Shown piece by piece: positions 1 to 7,145 of a stretch of 11,166 nucleotides of DNA (position 1 is the first letter of the stretch; each line of letters begins with the position of its first letter). A program made the position numbers and the translations under genes. The stretch spans positions 1 through 11,166 of the forward strand of contig CAINSH010000173.1 in NCBI GenBank assembly GCA_903852955.1. The letters run 5' to 3'. Under the pieces are notes generated by a model. It did no database searches, was not told the DNA's origin, and was given only the letters and a program-made list of their open reading frames with translations. This DNA comes from an uncultured Actinomycetes bacterium. GTDB taxonomy: Bacteria > Actinomycetota > Actinomycetes > Nanopelagicales > Nanopelagicaceae.

Positions 1-1020
1 AGTCTTTGAGTTATCAAAGTAAGCACCGCCTACTTGATTTTCAACATCTTGTGTCGCAAGCACTGCAAGTGCTGCAGCGTTTGTTCCATTTTCAAGAACT
101 GCAAGTGCTGGGCTAATCGCCAATGGGAATGACAACTTCAATGCACCTTCTGGACCTGAAATTGAATCGAAGTGTGCTGACTGAGTTGGAATTCCTGCCA
201 TTAAGCCAACAAGCAATAGCGCACTTCGTGAAGGAACGCCTGCAGCTTCGAGAGCTTTACCTGTTGCAGAAGAAGTATCTGGCCACTTGCCAGTACCCAT
301 TGCTGCCTGCAGTTTGCCCATGACTGTAAATACTTTGCCAAGGTCTGCATATGACTCTGCAACTCCGGCAGCACCAGCTGAGTAGTTTCCACCCTTAATA
401 GTTGGATCAAATAGGACCTTGAGGCCCCATAGGAAATCTCCAGCCATTGTGAGTTCGGCATCTACTTCAAGTGTTGCCATACACAATGGTGCGGCAGCAC
501 TTACTAGTTCTGGATGTGTTTCAGCCAGGCCTTGAGTAATTGCGCCACCTAGAGATGATCCCCAAGCAATAACTTTTTTAGTTGTTGGGAACTGCTTCTT
601 AAATGTGTCGATGAGTTCAACGTTTGTCTTGAGTGCAGAATCTAGATTCCAACCTTGGCGTGCAAAGCCTGAACCCATGATCGCAATTCCTTGGCTAAAG
701 AAATACTTAGCAACTTCAGCGTTTCCGCCTGGAACTGGTTCTGGAGTATTGGTGATCTTGTAACCACCAATGAGTGGAATTGCAGATGGAATATCTACGT
801 TATAGCGATATCCATGTGAGTACATTGCAACAGTTCCGTTGAAATTCGCTGGAACCTGCATTGCAAATGGTGCGCCATCAGATGTTGCACCAACACACGT
901 TTGGATTGGGCTCTTGCCATCGCATGCAGGTGCAGCGTTTGCTGCAACTGGTACAGATACAAGAACTGTTGTAACAAGTGCAGTTACTGAAAGAAGCGAA
1001 AGAATTCTTACTTTTTTCAT
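1..1020 (-). CDS. Secreted alpha/beta-hydrolase (serine hydrolase), 3' end outside window
   Basis: This frame is open from an ATG at 1018-1020 to the left edge (340 residues, no stop), so the C-terminus is missing. Residues 1-29 form a classic Sec signal peptide: KK near the start, a hydrophobic stretch, and an ANA cleavage site before residue 30; no lipobox cysteine follows. The mature part looks like an alpha/beta-hydrolase fold: a YSHG strand end near residues 67-70 (likely oxyanion-hole HG), then a nucleophile elbow WGSSLGG at 153-159 with Ser156 as probable nucleophile. The acid and histidine of the triad cannot be assigned with confidence because the end is cut off. Cys33 and Cys42 could form a disulfide. 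Its ATG overlaps the livJ stop by one base (TAATG), with a GAAGGGA ribosome site inside the end of livJ, so translation is probably coupled to the binding-protein gene. Substrate unknown; esterase or peptidase are both possible. The fold call is fairly secure, the substrate is not. Confidence 0.82.
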   Translation of the reverse strand, partial: MKKVRILSLLSVTALVTTVLVSVPVAANAAPACDGKSPIQTCVGATSDGAPFAMQVPANFNGTVAMYSHGYRYNVDIPSAIPLIGGYKITNTPEPVPGGNAEVAKYFFSQGIAIMGSGFARQGWNLDSALKTNVELIDTFKKQFPTTKKVIAWGSSLGGAITQGLAETHPELVSAAAPLCMATLEVDAELTMAGDFLWGLKVLFDPTIKGGNYSAGAAGVAESYADLGKVFTVMGKLQAAMGTGKWPDTSSATGKALEAAGVPSRSALLLVGLMAGIPTQSAHFDSISGPEGALKLSFPLAISPALAVLENGTNAAALAVLATQDVENQVGGAYFDNSKT

Positions 1021-2309
1021 TAGTTAGGTAGTCCCTTCGCAGGCATTGCTGGACGAACATATGTTGACTTAACAACAGCGCCAGCACCTGAATCAGTTGT
1101 GTAAGTGACATATGAGCCACCAATTGGAGAAAGGTCACCAGTTGGTGAGTACTTTCCAACCCAGTAGCCAGTTAATCCAACGTGGCTTGTCTTTGAATAA
1201 CCAAGAGGAACAAGTGCTGAGTTCGCAAACTTTGAGCCCTTGCTATCAATTGCTGCCATCAATGACTTGCGTGTTGGATTTTGACCGGCAGCCTTGAGAG
1301 CTTGTGCGGCCATAAATGCTGAATTCATTCCAAGCAATACGTTGAGATCAAAAGTTGATCCTGGTACTGCTTTTGCATAGATATCTGAGAATAGTTTTAC
1401 GTATTCATCCTTCATATCTGTAGTTGCAGGAACTGGTGAGAAACCAATTGCGTTATAAAGAACGCCGGCTGGAACTCCAGTAAGTTTGATTGTTGTTGCA
1501 TCTCCACCAACTGAACCAAGCATCCACTGTGGTGCGTACTTCAACTGGGCGGCAACGCCAAGCATTGCAGATGTAGCACTAGATACACCAAAGAGAATTA
1601 CAACGTCGGCTTCAGCAGCCTTGAACTTTGTAATCCAACCCGCTGCAGCTGCAGCACCTTGTGAACCTGATGCATATGGAACCTTGACTGCGAAGTTAAC
1701 TCCAGCAGTCTTAAATCCTGCGAGCGCATCTGAACCGAAGTCGTCATCCTGGTATAGAAGACCAACTTTTTTACCTTCAAAGTTATCCTTAATGTACTGA
1801 CCCATAATCTTTGCTTCCATGATGTATGAAGGCAAAACTGTGTAAGTAGTTGGATATTTCTTTGCATCAGCAAATCCGCTGAATCCAGTGTTAACGAATA
1901 GCACAGGGACTCCGCGGCGAGCTGGGTTAACTGATGCTGCAACAGCCTTTACATTTGCTGTTCCAAGCGGAGCAAGAAGCGCCATGACCTTATCTTTTAG
2001 AATAAGTTCATTTGTCTTTGCTACTGCTTCAGTTGGTACATAACGATCATCTTTAACAACGAGTGTGACCTTGCGGCCATTGATTCCACCATTTGCATTG
2101 AGATATTCGAAGTACGCCTTTGCTGCACCTGGAATCTTGTTGTAACCAAGTGATGCTGTGCCTGTCATTGGGAGCGTCATTCCGAGTTTGATTTCTCTAG
2201 ACGAGACTCCCACTTCAGCCGCTTGTGCTGGGACTGCTGTTACAGCCAAGCTCAGTGCGGCAATTACCGCTGAAACTGTTATCAGTTTCCGGCGATTCAT
2301 TGCTTTCAT
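1020..2309 (-). CDS. livJ: Liv/HAAT-family ABC transporter substrate-binding protein
   Basis: A 429-residue exported solute-binding protein of the periplasmic-binding type 1 family (Peripla_BP_6-like), the ligand receptor for the ABC importer encoded just upstream. Residues 1-30 are a signal peptide (RRK, hydrophobic core, AQA before residue 31). The mature protein opens with a REIKLGMTLPMTG strand, continues with NGGINGRKV and a DDRY segment, and has an APLGT loop near residue 115, all typical of LivJ-type proteins. I see no cysteine in the protein, so the usual lipoprotein anchor of monoderm binding proteins is absent. The ATG at 2309 is preferred over Met4 because GAAGGA lies at 2315-2320, five bases upstream. 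It follows livM by 23 bases, and its stop overlaps the hydrolase start. The mature coding part favours AAG over AAA for lysine (about 23 of 34 by hand count), suggesting high expression. Ligand is probably branched-chain or other amino acids, but this family also binds amides, urea and other small molecules. Confidence 0.88.
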   Translation of the reverse strand: MKAMNRRKLITVSAVIAALSLAVTAVPAQAAEVGVSSREIKLGMTLPMTGTASLGYNKIPGAAKAYFEYLNANGGINGRKVTLVVKDDRYVPTEAVAKTNELILKDKVMALLAPLGTANVKAVAASVNPARRGVPVLFVNTGFSGFADAKKYPTTYTVLPSYIMEAKIMGQYIKDNFEGKKVGLLYQDDDFGSDALAGFKTAGVNFAVKVPYASGSQGAAAAAGWITKFKAAEADVVILFGVSSATSAMLGVAAQLKYAPQWMLGSVGGDATTIKLTGVPAGVLYNAIGFSPVPATTDMKDEYVKLFSDIYAKAVPGSTFDLNVLLGMNSAFMAAQALKAAGQNPTRKSLMAAIDSKGSKFANSALVPLGYSKTSHVGLTGYWVGKYSPTGDLSPIGGSYVTYTTDSGAGAVVKSTYVRPAMPAKGLPN

Positions 2310-2314
2310 GTGTT

Positions 2315-2320
2315 TCCTTC
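2315..2320 (-). promoter_or_regulatory. Strong ribosome binding site of livJ
   Basis: GAAGGA five bases before the ATG at 2309. It decides the start in favour of this ATG over the in-frame ATG at 2300, which would sit 14 bases away. It lies in the 23-base gap after livM, one of the few real intergenic gaps here, and fits strong independent initiation for the binding protein. Confidence 0.65.
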
Positions 2321-2332
2321 CATCGAGGGTTA

Positions 2333-3340
2333 TTACGAGAGGTAATTCTTTTTCTTAGCTTTACGAGCACGATGCTGTTCAACTGGGCCATTTGGAACAA
2401 ATAGCACAGTTAAAATCAGTAGCGCGCTCACCAAAAAGCCCGGCAAGTTTGTAGTCACTCGTTCAGAACTGCCAATTCGATTTGCAACCGCATCGGCGAC
2501 CTCTGGAATAGCGACCAAGACCACTGCCCCAATCATTGCCCCTCCGAGGGTGGTTATGCCAGATAAGACCGCGCCTGTCAGCAAAGAAAATGAGAGCGCC
2601 AGGGGAAATGCGCTCGGGGAGACCGTTCCGATGGTCATAGAAAGCAGGGCTCCGGCCAATCCAGCGATTCCAGCGCTTATGGTGAAGGCCAAGATCTTGG
2701 AGCGGGCGATATTGATTCCTGAAAGCTGTGCGGCGACCTCATTGCCACGAATCGCGCGCCACGTACGTCCATATCTAGAACTCAAGATATTTTTTACCGC
2801 CCACATAGAAATCAATGCAGCTAAAGCCGCGATCCAGAAAAACCATTTATATTGAGTGAACTCTTCACCCAATGAAAGCGGTGGAAATCCGACATCAAAA
2901 AGTAAACCTTGTTCGCCACCTAAAACTGAGAATTGATTTGCAAGCGATGGAAGACCAATTGCAAGTGCCAAAGTTGTGCCAGCTAAATATGGTCCTGATA
3001 AACGCGCAGCTGCTGCTCCCAGAAGTGCTCCACCGATTGCTGCGGCGAGAACTGCAATTGCAAAACATAAAATGATTGGTGCTTGTAATTCAATCCGTGC
3101 AACCGCAGCGGCATATGCGCCAACTGCCATCAATGCTCCGTGGCCAAGTGATACTTGTCCAGAATATCCAGTGAGCAAAATAATTGACGATATTGCGATT
3201 ACATAGACCGCAATTGATGCACCTTGGTAAACGCGTAATTCATCAACCATTCCACTTAAGAAATATAGAACAACGCCGCCCAGAATAAAGAGGAGTAAGT
3301 CGCGTGATTGTTTTTTATGCACGTCGGGCCGCCTTTGCAC
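2333..3340 (-). CDS. livM: Liv-type ABC transporter permease (LivM)
   Basis: A 335-residue polytopic inner-membrane permease that pairs with LivH to form the importer channel. The LivM hallmark GYSGQVSLGHGA is at residues 58-69, and the cytoplasmic coupling loop toward the ATPases is at about 191-210 (GRTWRAIRGNEVAAQLSG). Long hydrophobic runs suggest eight or more membrane segments; the C-terminus is a very basic tail (RARKAKKK). The start is GTG at 3340, with AAGGA at 3348-3352 seven bases upstream, inside livH. A second GTG at 3322 would trim six residues and overlap the livH stop by only eight bases; it is possible, but its upstream site (AAGGCGG) is less convincing. The 3340 start overlaps livH by 26 bases. 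No ATPase fusion is present (some LivM relatives carry one). Confident on the family; substrate as for the whole transporter. Confidence 0.9.
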   Translation of the reverse strand: MQRRPDVHKKQSRDLLLFILGGVVLYFLSGMVDELRVYQGASIAVYVIAISSIILLTGYSGQVSLGHGALMAVGAYAAAVARIELQAPIILCFAIAVLAAAIGGALLGAAAARLSGPYLAGTTLALAIGLPSLANQFSVLGGEQGLLFDVGFPPLSLGEEFTQYKWFFWIAALAALISMWAVKNILSSRYGRTWRAIRGNEVAAQLSGINIARSKILAFTISAGIAGLAGALLSMTIGTVSPSAFPLALSFSLLTGAVLSGITTLGGAMIGAVVLVAIPEVADAVANRIGSSERVTTNLPGFLVSALLILTVLFVPNGPVEQHRARKAKKKNYLS

Positions 3341-4220
3341 CGAAAATTCCTTGAGGCCTTATAAACAATACAAGAAGTAAAATCACAAATGGTGCGATGA
3401 AAAATAAACCACTACTGATATACATTAAAACAAATGAAATCATTAAGCCAAGAACTAAACCGCCAATTACCGCGCCGATCAAACTATCTAGTCCACCGAT
3501 TACTGCAGCGATAAAACCTGAAACTAAGAGTAATGAAAACTCAATTGAATCTGGCGACAAAGTTCCATTTCCATTAACAGTTTGAAACATTCCTGCAACT
3601 GCGCCCGCTGCGCCAGCTAGTGCCCAACCTAAGGTGCGGACCCAATCAACTTTGATTCCGGAAAGGCGTGCTATTTCTGGCGAATAAGCAGATGCGCGCA
3701 GAGCTAAACCGATATTTGTCTTTTGGAAGACAAGCGACAAGATCAGCATAAGCACCAACACTGTTAGCAAAATTAGTAATTTAAGGGGCGAAAAGACCAA
3801 AGTTGTTCCATTTATTGTGTAGCCATCATTTGAAACTGGGCCAACGATTCGAACATCCTGGCCGCCCCAAATCATCGATGTCGATGCACGAATTACTCCA
3901 AGCAAACCAAGAGTTGCAATGATGGGAGCAACTCCTGCAATCGGACCCGAAGAACTGTGTTTTACAAGCAACCTAATCAAAATCATTTCAACTAGTGCGG
4001 CCACCAAAGCACCACCAACCATTGCAACGGGCAGCGCTATCCAGAAAGAACCTAGCCTTGTAACCGCTTCAAAACCAAAATAGGTAGATAGCAAGGCCAT
4101 TCCGGCTTGAGCAAAATTAACTACACGGGTGCTACGCCACACAAGCACCATTGAGATTGCCATCAAAGAATAAATAGATCCTGCGGTGATTCCGATGAGT
4201 AGAGTGTTTAGGAAATCCAT
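3315..4220 (-). CDS. livH: Liv-type ABC transporter permease (LivH)
   Basis: A 301-residue polytopic membrane permease, partner of LivM. The N-terminal family motif is clear: an ITAGSIYSLMA helix at residues 11-21, then VVNFAQAG at 33-40, corresponding to the VINFAHG-type motif of LivH proteins. The coupling region is near residues 171-189 (GLALRASAYSPEIARLSGI). Other hydrophobic stretches lie at about 58-85, 96-112, 147-166, 198-212 and through the C-terminal third. It ends in a short basic tail (KAARRA). The ATG at 4220 lies two bases after the livF stop, and the GGGG-containing end of livF can serve as the ribosome site. Its last codons overlap the start of livM. Length and motifs are normal for the family. 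Confidence 0.9.
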   Translation of the reverse strand: MDFLNTLLIGITAGSIYSLMAISMVLVWRSTRVVNFAQAGMALLSTYFGFEAVTRLGSFWIALPVAMVGGALVAALVEMILIRLLVKHSSSGPIAGVAPIIATLGLLGVIRASTSMIWGGQDVRIVGPVSNDGYTINGTTLVFSPLKLLILLTVLVLMLILSLVFQKTNIGLALRASAYSPEIARLSGIKVDWVRTLGWALAGAAGAVAGMFQTVNGNGTLSPDSIEFSLLLVSGFIAAVIGGLDSLIGAVIGGLVLGLMISFVLMYISSGLFFIAPFVILLLVLFIRPQGIFGAKAARRA

Positions 4221-4222
4221 AA

Positions 4223-4933
4223 TTAGTACCCCAAGTATGCAGAACGCACTGCAGGATCATCAATCAATGCTGATGCACTGCCTGCAACAGCCACAGAACC
4301 TAAATTCAAGACAATGCCAAGGTCAGCAATCTTTAATGCACCCATAGCGTTTTGCTCTACGAGTAAAACCGTTAAATTCATGGAATTAGTGAGGTCGCGA
4401 ATTGTTTGAAAAATCTGCTCGACAACTAGTGGTGCTAAACCAAGTGAAGGTTCATCAAGCAGGAGCAGTTGTGGCTTAGACATTATTGCGCGCCCAATTG
4501 CCAGCATCTGACGTTCTCCACCAGATAACGTATCTGATCGCTGATTTATGCGTTCGCCTAAACGTGGAAAAATTGAAACAACGTTTTCAATAGATTCTTT
4601 TGATTCCTGATTATTACGGCGCCAAATTGCTCCGAGCTCAAGATTTTCCTTAACCGTAAGCTCTGGCACTACAGATTTGCCTTCACCTACATGAGAAATT
4701 CCACGGCGAACTAACATTTCAGGTTTAGTCCCAACTATGTTTTCGCCGTTCCAGGAAATTTCGCCCTGGGTTGGATGCTTAAGGCCTGAAAGTGTGCGAA
4801 GTAGCGTTGTTTTTCCCGCACCATTTGAACCAATAATTGCCGCTAGCTTGCCAGCTGGCACAGTCAGGGAAACTTGGTTGACTGCACAAATAGCTCCATG
4901 GTGGACCGTTAAATTCGAAACCGTAAGTGTCAT
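4223..4933 (-). CDS. livF: Liv-type ABC transporter ATPase (LivF)
   Basis: A 236-residue ATP-binding subunit that energises the LivHM channel together with LivG. Motifs: Walker A GSNGAGKT at 35-42, canonical signature LSGGE at 136-140, Walker B LLLLDEP at 156-162 with the catalytic Glu161, and VEQN at 192-195 in the switch region (LivF proteins normally carry Gln here instead of the usual His). The region usually reading VPEGR in LivF is VGEGK at 82-86, a small deviation. The C-terminal AYLGY ending is typical of the family. The ATG abuts the livG stop directly (TAAATG). Length matches E. coli LivF closely. Very confident on the family. Confidence 0.92.
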   Translation of the reverse strand: MTLTVSNLTVHHGAICAVNQVSLTVPAGKLAAIIGSNGAGKTTLLRTLSGLKHPTQGEISWNGENIVGTKPEMLVRRGISHVGEGKSVVPELTVKENLELGAIWRRNNQESKESIENVVSIFPRLGERINQRSDTLSGGERQMLAIGRAIMSKPQLLLLDEPSLGLAPLVVEQIFQTIRDLTNSMNLTVLLVEQNAMGALKIADLGIVLNLGSVAVAGSASALIDDPAVRSAYLGY

Positions 4934-5707
4934 TTAAGCACCAGTTCCAAGATATGCGGCCATGACTGCAGGATCTCGTCGAACTGTCTCGGCGCTTCCG
5001 CTGGCAATTACTTCACCAAAATTTAAAACATAGAGTTTGCTACATACCGACATCACGACATCCATGTGGTGTTCGACAAGTAAAACTGACATCGTTGCAC
5101 TTAAGTTTCGAATGAGAAGATTCATCCATTCAATATCTTGTGCCCCTAATCCGCCTGCAGGTTCGTCTAACATCAATATCTTTGGCTCACTAACAAGCGC
5201 GCGTGCAATGGCTACGCGTTTTGTGTCTGGGTAAGACAAGGTATCTGCCCGACGATTGGCTAAACCACCTGCATAGACTTTTTCAAGGGCGGCACGCGAT
5301 TTTCTACGAATCTCTTTTTCATCTTTGCCGCTTCTGCCCAGCGCAGCAGAAATCAAACCTGAATTTGCTAAGTGCTGTGCGCCAACCATGACATTTTCAA
5401 GAACAGTTAAATCACCAAACAGACCTACACCTTGCAAAGTGCGAGCAATACCTAAATCAACTAATTGCGCCGTATGTGGGAAATCCTGTTCTTGACCATC
5501 TAAAAAGAATTTTCCAGAATCGGGTTTTACTAATCCGCACAGTGCGTTAAATAAAGTTGTCTTACCCGCACCATTTGGACCGATTAATCCAACAACTTCA
5601 TTTTTACCAATCTCAAGATAAACATCATTGAGAGCACGAAGCCCGCCGAAGGAGATATTGACACCTTCGACTCGCAGCGCTGCGTTATTAGTAGACATGA
5701 GGTGCAT
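4934..5707 (-). CDS. livG: Liv-type ABC transporter ATPase (LivG) with atypical signature motif
   Basis: A 257-residue ATP-binding subunit, partner of LivF. Walker A GPNGAGKT is at 43-50, Q-loop Gln92, Walker B ILMLDEP at 177-183 with Glu182, and the switch histidine is His213 (VEHHMD). LivG features are visible: GIARTLQ at 86-92 and the DEPAGGL segment. The signature motif is unusual: LSYPD at 157-161 where LivG proteins typically have L-S/A/P-Y-G followed by a Gln (E. coli: LAYGQQR). The start is ambiguous between ATG 5707, which overlaps alr by 20 bases, and ATG 5698 (Met4), which overlaps by 11; neither has a clear ribosome site, so coupling to alr translation is likely. Lysine is mostly AAA (9 of 11), in contrast to livJ. 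Confidence 0.9.
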   Translation of the reverse strand: MHLMSTNNAALRVEGVNISFGGLRALNDVYLEIGKNEVVGLIGPNGAGKTTLFNALCGLVKPDSGKFFLDGQEQDFPHTAQLVDLGIARTLQGVGLFGDLTVLENVMVGAQHLANSGLISAALGRSGKDEKEIRRKSRAALEKVYAGGLANRRADTLSYPDTKRVAIARALVSEPKILMLDEPAGGLGAQDIEWMNLLIRNLSATMSVLLVEHHMDVVMSVCSKLYVLNFGEVIASGSAETVRRDPAVMAAYLGTGA

Positions 5708-6791
5708 AGATTCTAGGCACTCGCGGGCCGATTCTTGTCACGATTTCATAATTAATTGATAACGATGCACTGCCCCAGTCATCTGCGGTGTATTCCCCAT
5801 GAGAGCCATCACCGAAAACAACGACCCAATCACCAGATTGTGCAGTTGATTGCGCCCCCAAATCAACAACAAATTGGTCCATCGAAACTCGTCCAATAAT
5901 GGGCGCACGTTTGCCATCAATAAAAACTCCAGCACCCTGGGCAATTCGGGGAATTCCGTCGGCATAACCCATAGCTACTACGCCTAACTTAGTTGGCGAA
6001 GAAGTGATGGCTGTTGCGCCATATCCGACTGCAGATCCAGCTGGAACATCCTTAACCAAATGTAATTTTGCCCGTAACTGCATAACAGGTTTTAATGAAT
6101 GCGATTTACTGTCGCCCATAGTTTTAATATCTGGCGTTAATCCATACATGGAAATTCCTGTGCGCACTAAGTCAAATGTTGATGCTGGGTCAGCCAAAGT
6201 TGCTGCAGAGTTTGATAGATGTTTGATTGGCGGATTTATCCCGGCTTCTGCCAAATCTTTAATTGCTTTCTTGAAATGCTCAAGTTGATCTAAGTTTTGT
6301 TTTTGGCCTGGCTCATCGGCCCGAGCAAAATGTGAAAATAATCCGATGACTTCTACTTGAGAAAAGTCTGCTTTTAACATATCTTGCCATTGATCTAAGA
6401 AGCCGCCTCTTGTCATGCCAGTATCTACTTCGATATGAATCCGTGGCTTGTTAGCTATTTTTGAAATCTCATCCAACGCTTTAAGCGAAGCGACCGCAAT
6501 ATCAATGTCATGTTGGGCGGCTAAATTAAAATCTGATCCTGGTGGAACCAGCCAAGCAAGAATTGGAATTCGGACTCCATGGGTGCGCAAAGTGATTGCT
6601 TCTTCAAGAAGTGCAACTCCCAGCCAATCGGCCCCGCTCTTTTCGGCAGCTAGCCCGGTTTCGACTAGACCATGTCCATAAGCATCTGCTTTAACAACTG
6701 CTAATAAATCAACGCCCGACTTGGTTTTCAAAATTGAAATATTGCTTGCTAAAGCGTTTAAATCAATACGAGCTTCTGCGCGATGTTGCAT
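5688..6791 (-). CDS. alr: Alanine racemase
   Basis: A 367-residue PLP-dependent racemase converting L-alanine to D-alanine for peptidoglycan, acting in the cytosol. The fold-III PLP barrel begins with VVKADAYGHG, placing the PLP-binding Lys at residue 34. The second catalytic base is Tyr276 in MGYADG, and RVSMDQ at 301-306 is the conserved substrate-site segment. HLSNSAA at 191-197 and RTGISMYG at 210-217 are phosphate/PLP-contacting regions. Length is normal (about 360-390). The ATG overlaps the acpS stop by one base (TAATG), and its own end overlaps livG. Pairing with acpS is standard in Actinobacteria, though a NAD(P)HX-repair gene often lies between them and is absent here. Essentially certain. 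Confidence 0.96.
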   Translation of the reverse strand: MQHRAEARIDLNALASNISILKTKSGVDLLAVVKADAYGHGLVETGLAAEKSGADWLGVALLEEAITLRTHGVRIPILAWLVPPGSDFNLAAQHDIDIAVASLKALDEISKIANKPRIHIEVDTGMTRGGFLDQWQDMLKADFSQVEVIGLFSHFARADEPGQKQNLDQLEHFKKAIKDLAEAGINPPIKHLSNSAATLADPASTFDLVRTGISMYGLTPDIKTMGDSKSHSLKPVMQLRAKLHLVKDVPAGSAVGYGATAITSSPTKLGVVAMGYADGIPRIAQGAGVFIDGKRAPIIGRVSMDQFVVDLGAQSTAQSGDWVVVFGDGSHGEYTADDWGSASLSINYEIVTRIGPRVPRIYAPHVY

Positions 6792-7135
6792 TACTTACGC
6801 TCGACAATCACCATTGCCGATGCGATTCCTGCATCGTGGGATAAAGACAAATGAACATCTGCCCCGTCTACTAAATCGGCAATGTCACCACGGAATAGAA
6901 AAGCTGGTTTTCCGTTTTCATGGTTAATAACTTCGGCATCATGCCAAGCCAAGGCGGTTCCTGCACTGAGCGCCTTAGCTAGCGCTTCTTTGGCAGCAAA
7001 TCTGGCAGCGAGTGAGCTCATTGGTTTATTGCGTTCATTTTCAGTAAAAATCTTGTTTAACAAACCTGGGGTGCGTTCTAGTGATGCTTTGAATCGCTCG
7101 ATATCGACGACATCAATGCCGATTCCATCAATCAT
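6791..7135 (-). CDS. acpS: Holo-[acyl-carrier-protein] synthase
   Basis: A 114-residue phosphopantetheinyl transferase that moves the 4'-phosphopantetheine arm of CoA onto a serine of the acyl carrier protein, switching on fatty-acid synthesis. It begins with the family signature MIDGIGIDVVDIERF (Mg-binding Asp8), followed by FTENE at 30-34, the RFAAKEALAKA helix at 45-55 (metal-binding Glu50), and the late LSLSHD segment. The frame is open up to an ATG at 7189 (132 residues), but that version adds 18 unrelated residues and overlaps the phosphatase gene by 44 bases; the start at 7135 matches the family N-terminus and leaves a 10-base gap. Its ribosome site is weak. The gene ends in a one-base overlap with alr. 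Confidence 0.94.
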   Translation of the reverse strand: MIDGIGIDVVDIERFKASLERTPGLLNKIFTENERNKPMSSLAARFAAKEALAKALSAGTALAWHDAEVINHENGKPAFLFRGDIADLVDGADVHLSLSHDAGIASAMVIVERK

Positions 7136-7145
7136 GGCTTTGAGT

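Noticed and set aside
62..110. Direct repeat of 13 bases (ACTGCAAGTGCTG at 62-74 and 98-110)
   Set aside because: It is in phase with the hydrolase frame, encoding two similar Ala-Leu-Ala-Val-Leu segments 12 codons apart; best explained by shared codon choice, not a mobile or regulatory repeat.
878..1159. 93-residue minus-strand frame spanning the livJ end and hydrolase start
   Set aside because: Lies in another frame across two well-supported genes, Cys/Ser-rich low-complexity translation and no ribosome site; chance opening.
1486..1800. Plus-strand open frames antisense to livJ (and similar ones antisense to alr, acpS and glmM)
   Set aside because: All mirror the codon pattern of conserved minus-strand genes, lack ribosome sites and show no recognisable motifs.
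1598..1942. 114-residue minus-strand open frame inside livJ
   Set aside because: Out-of-frame shadow of livJ, rich in Leu/Gln/Ser with no domain-like pattern; livJ itself is unmistakable.
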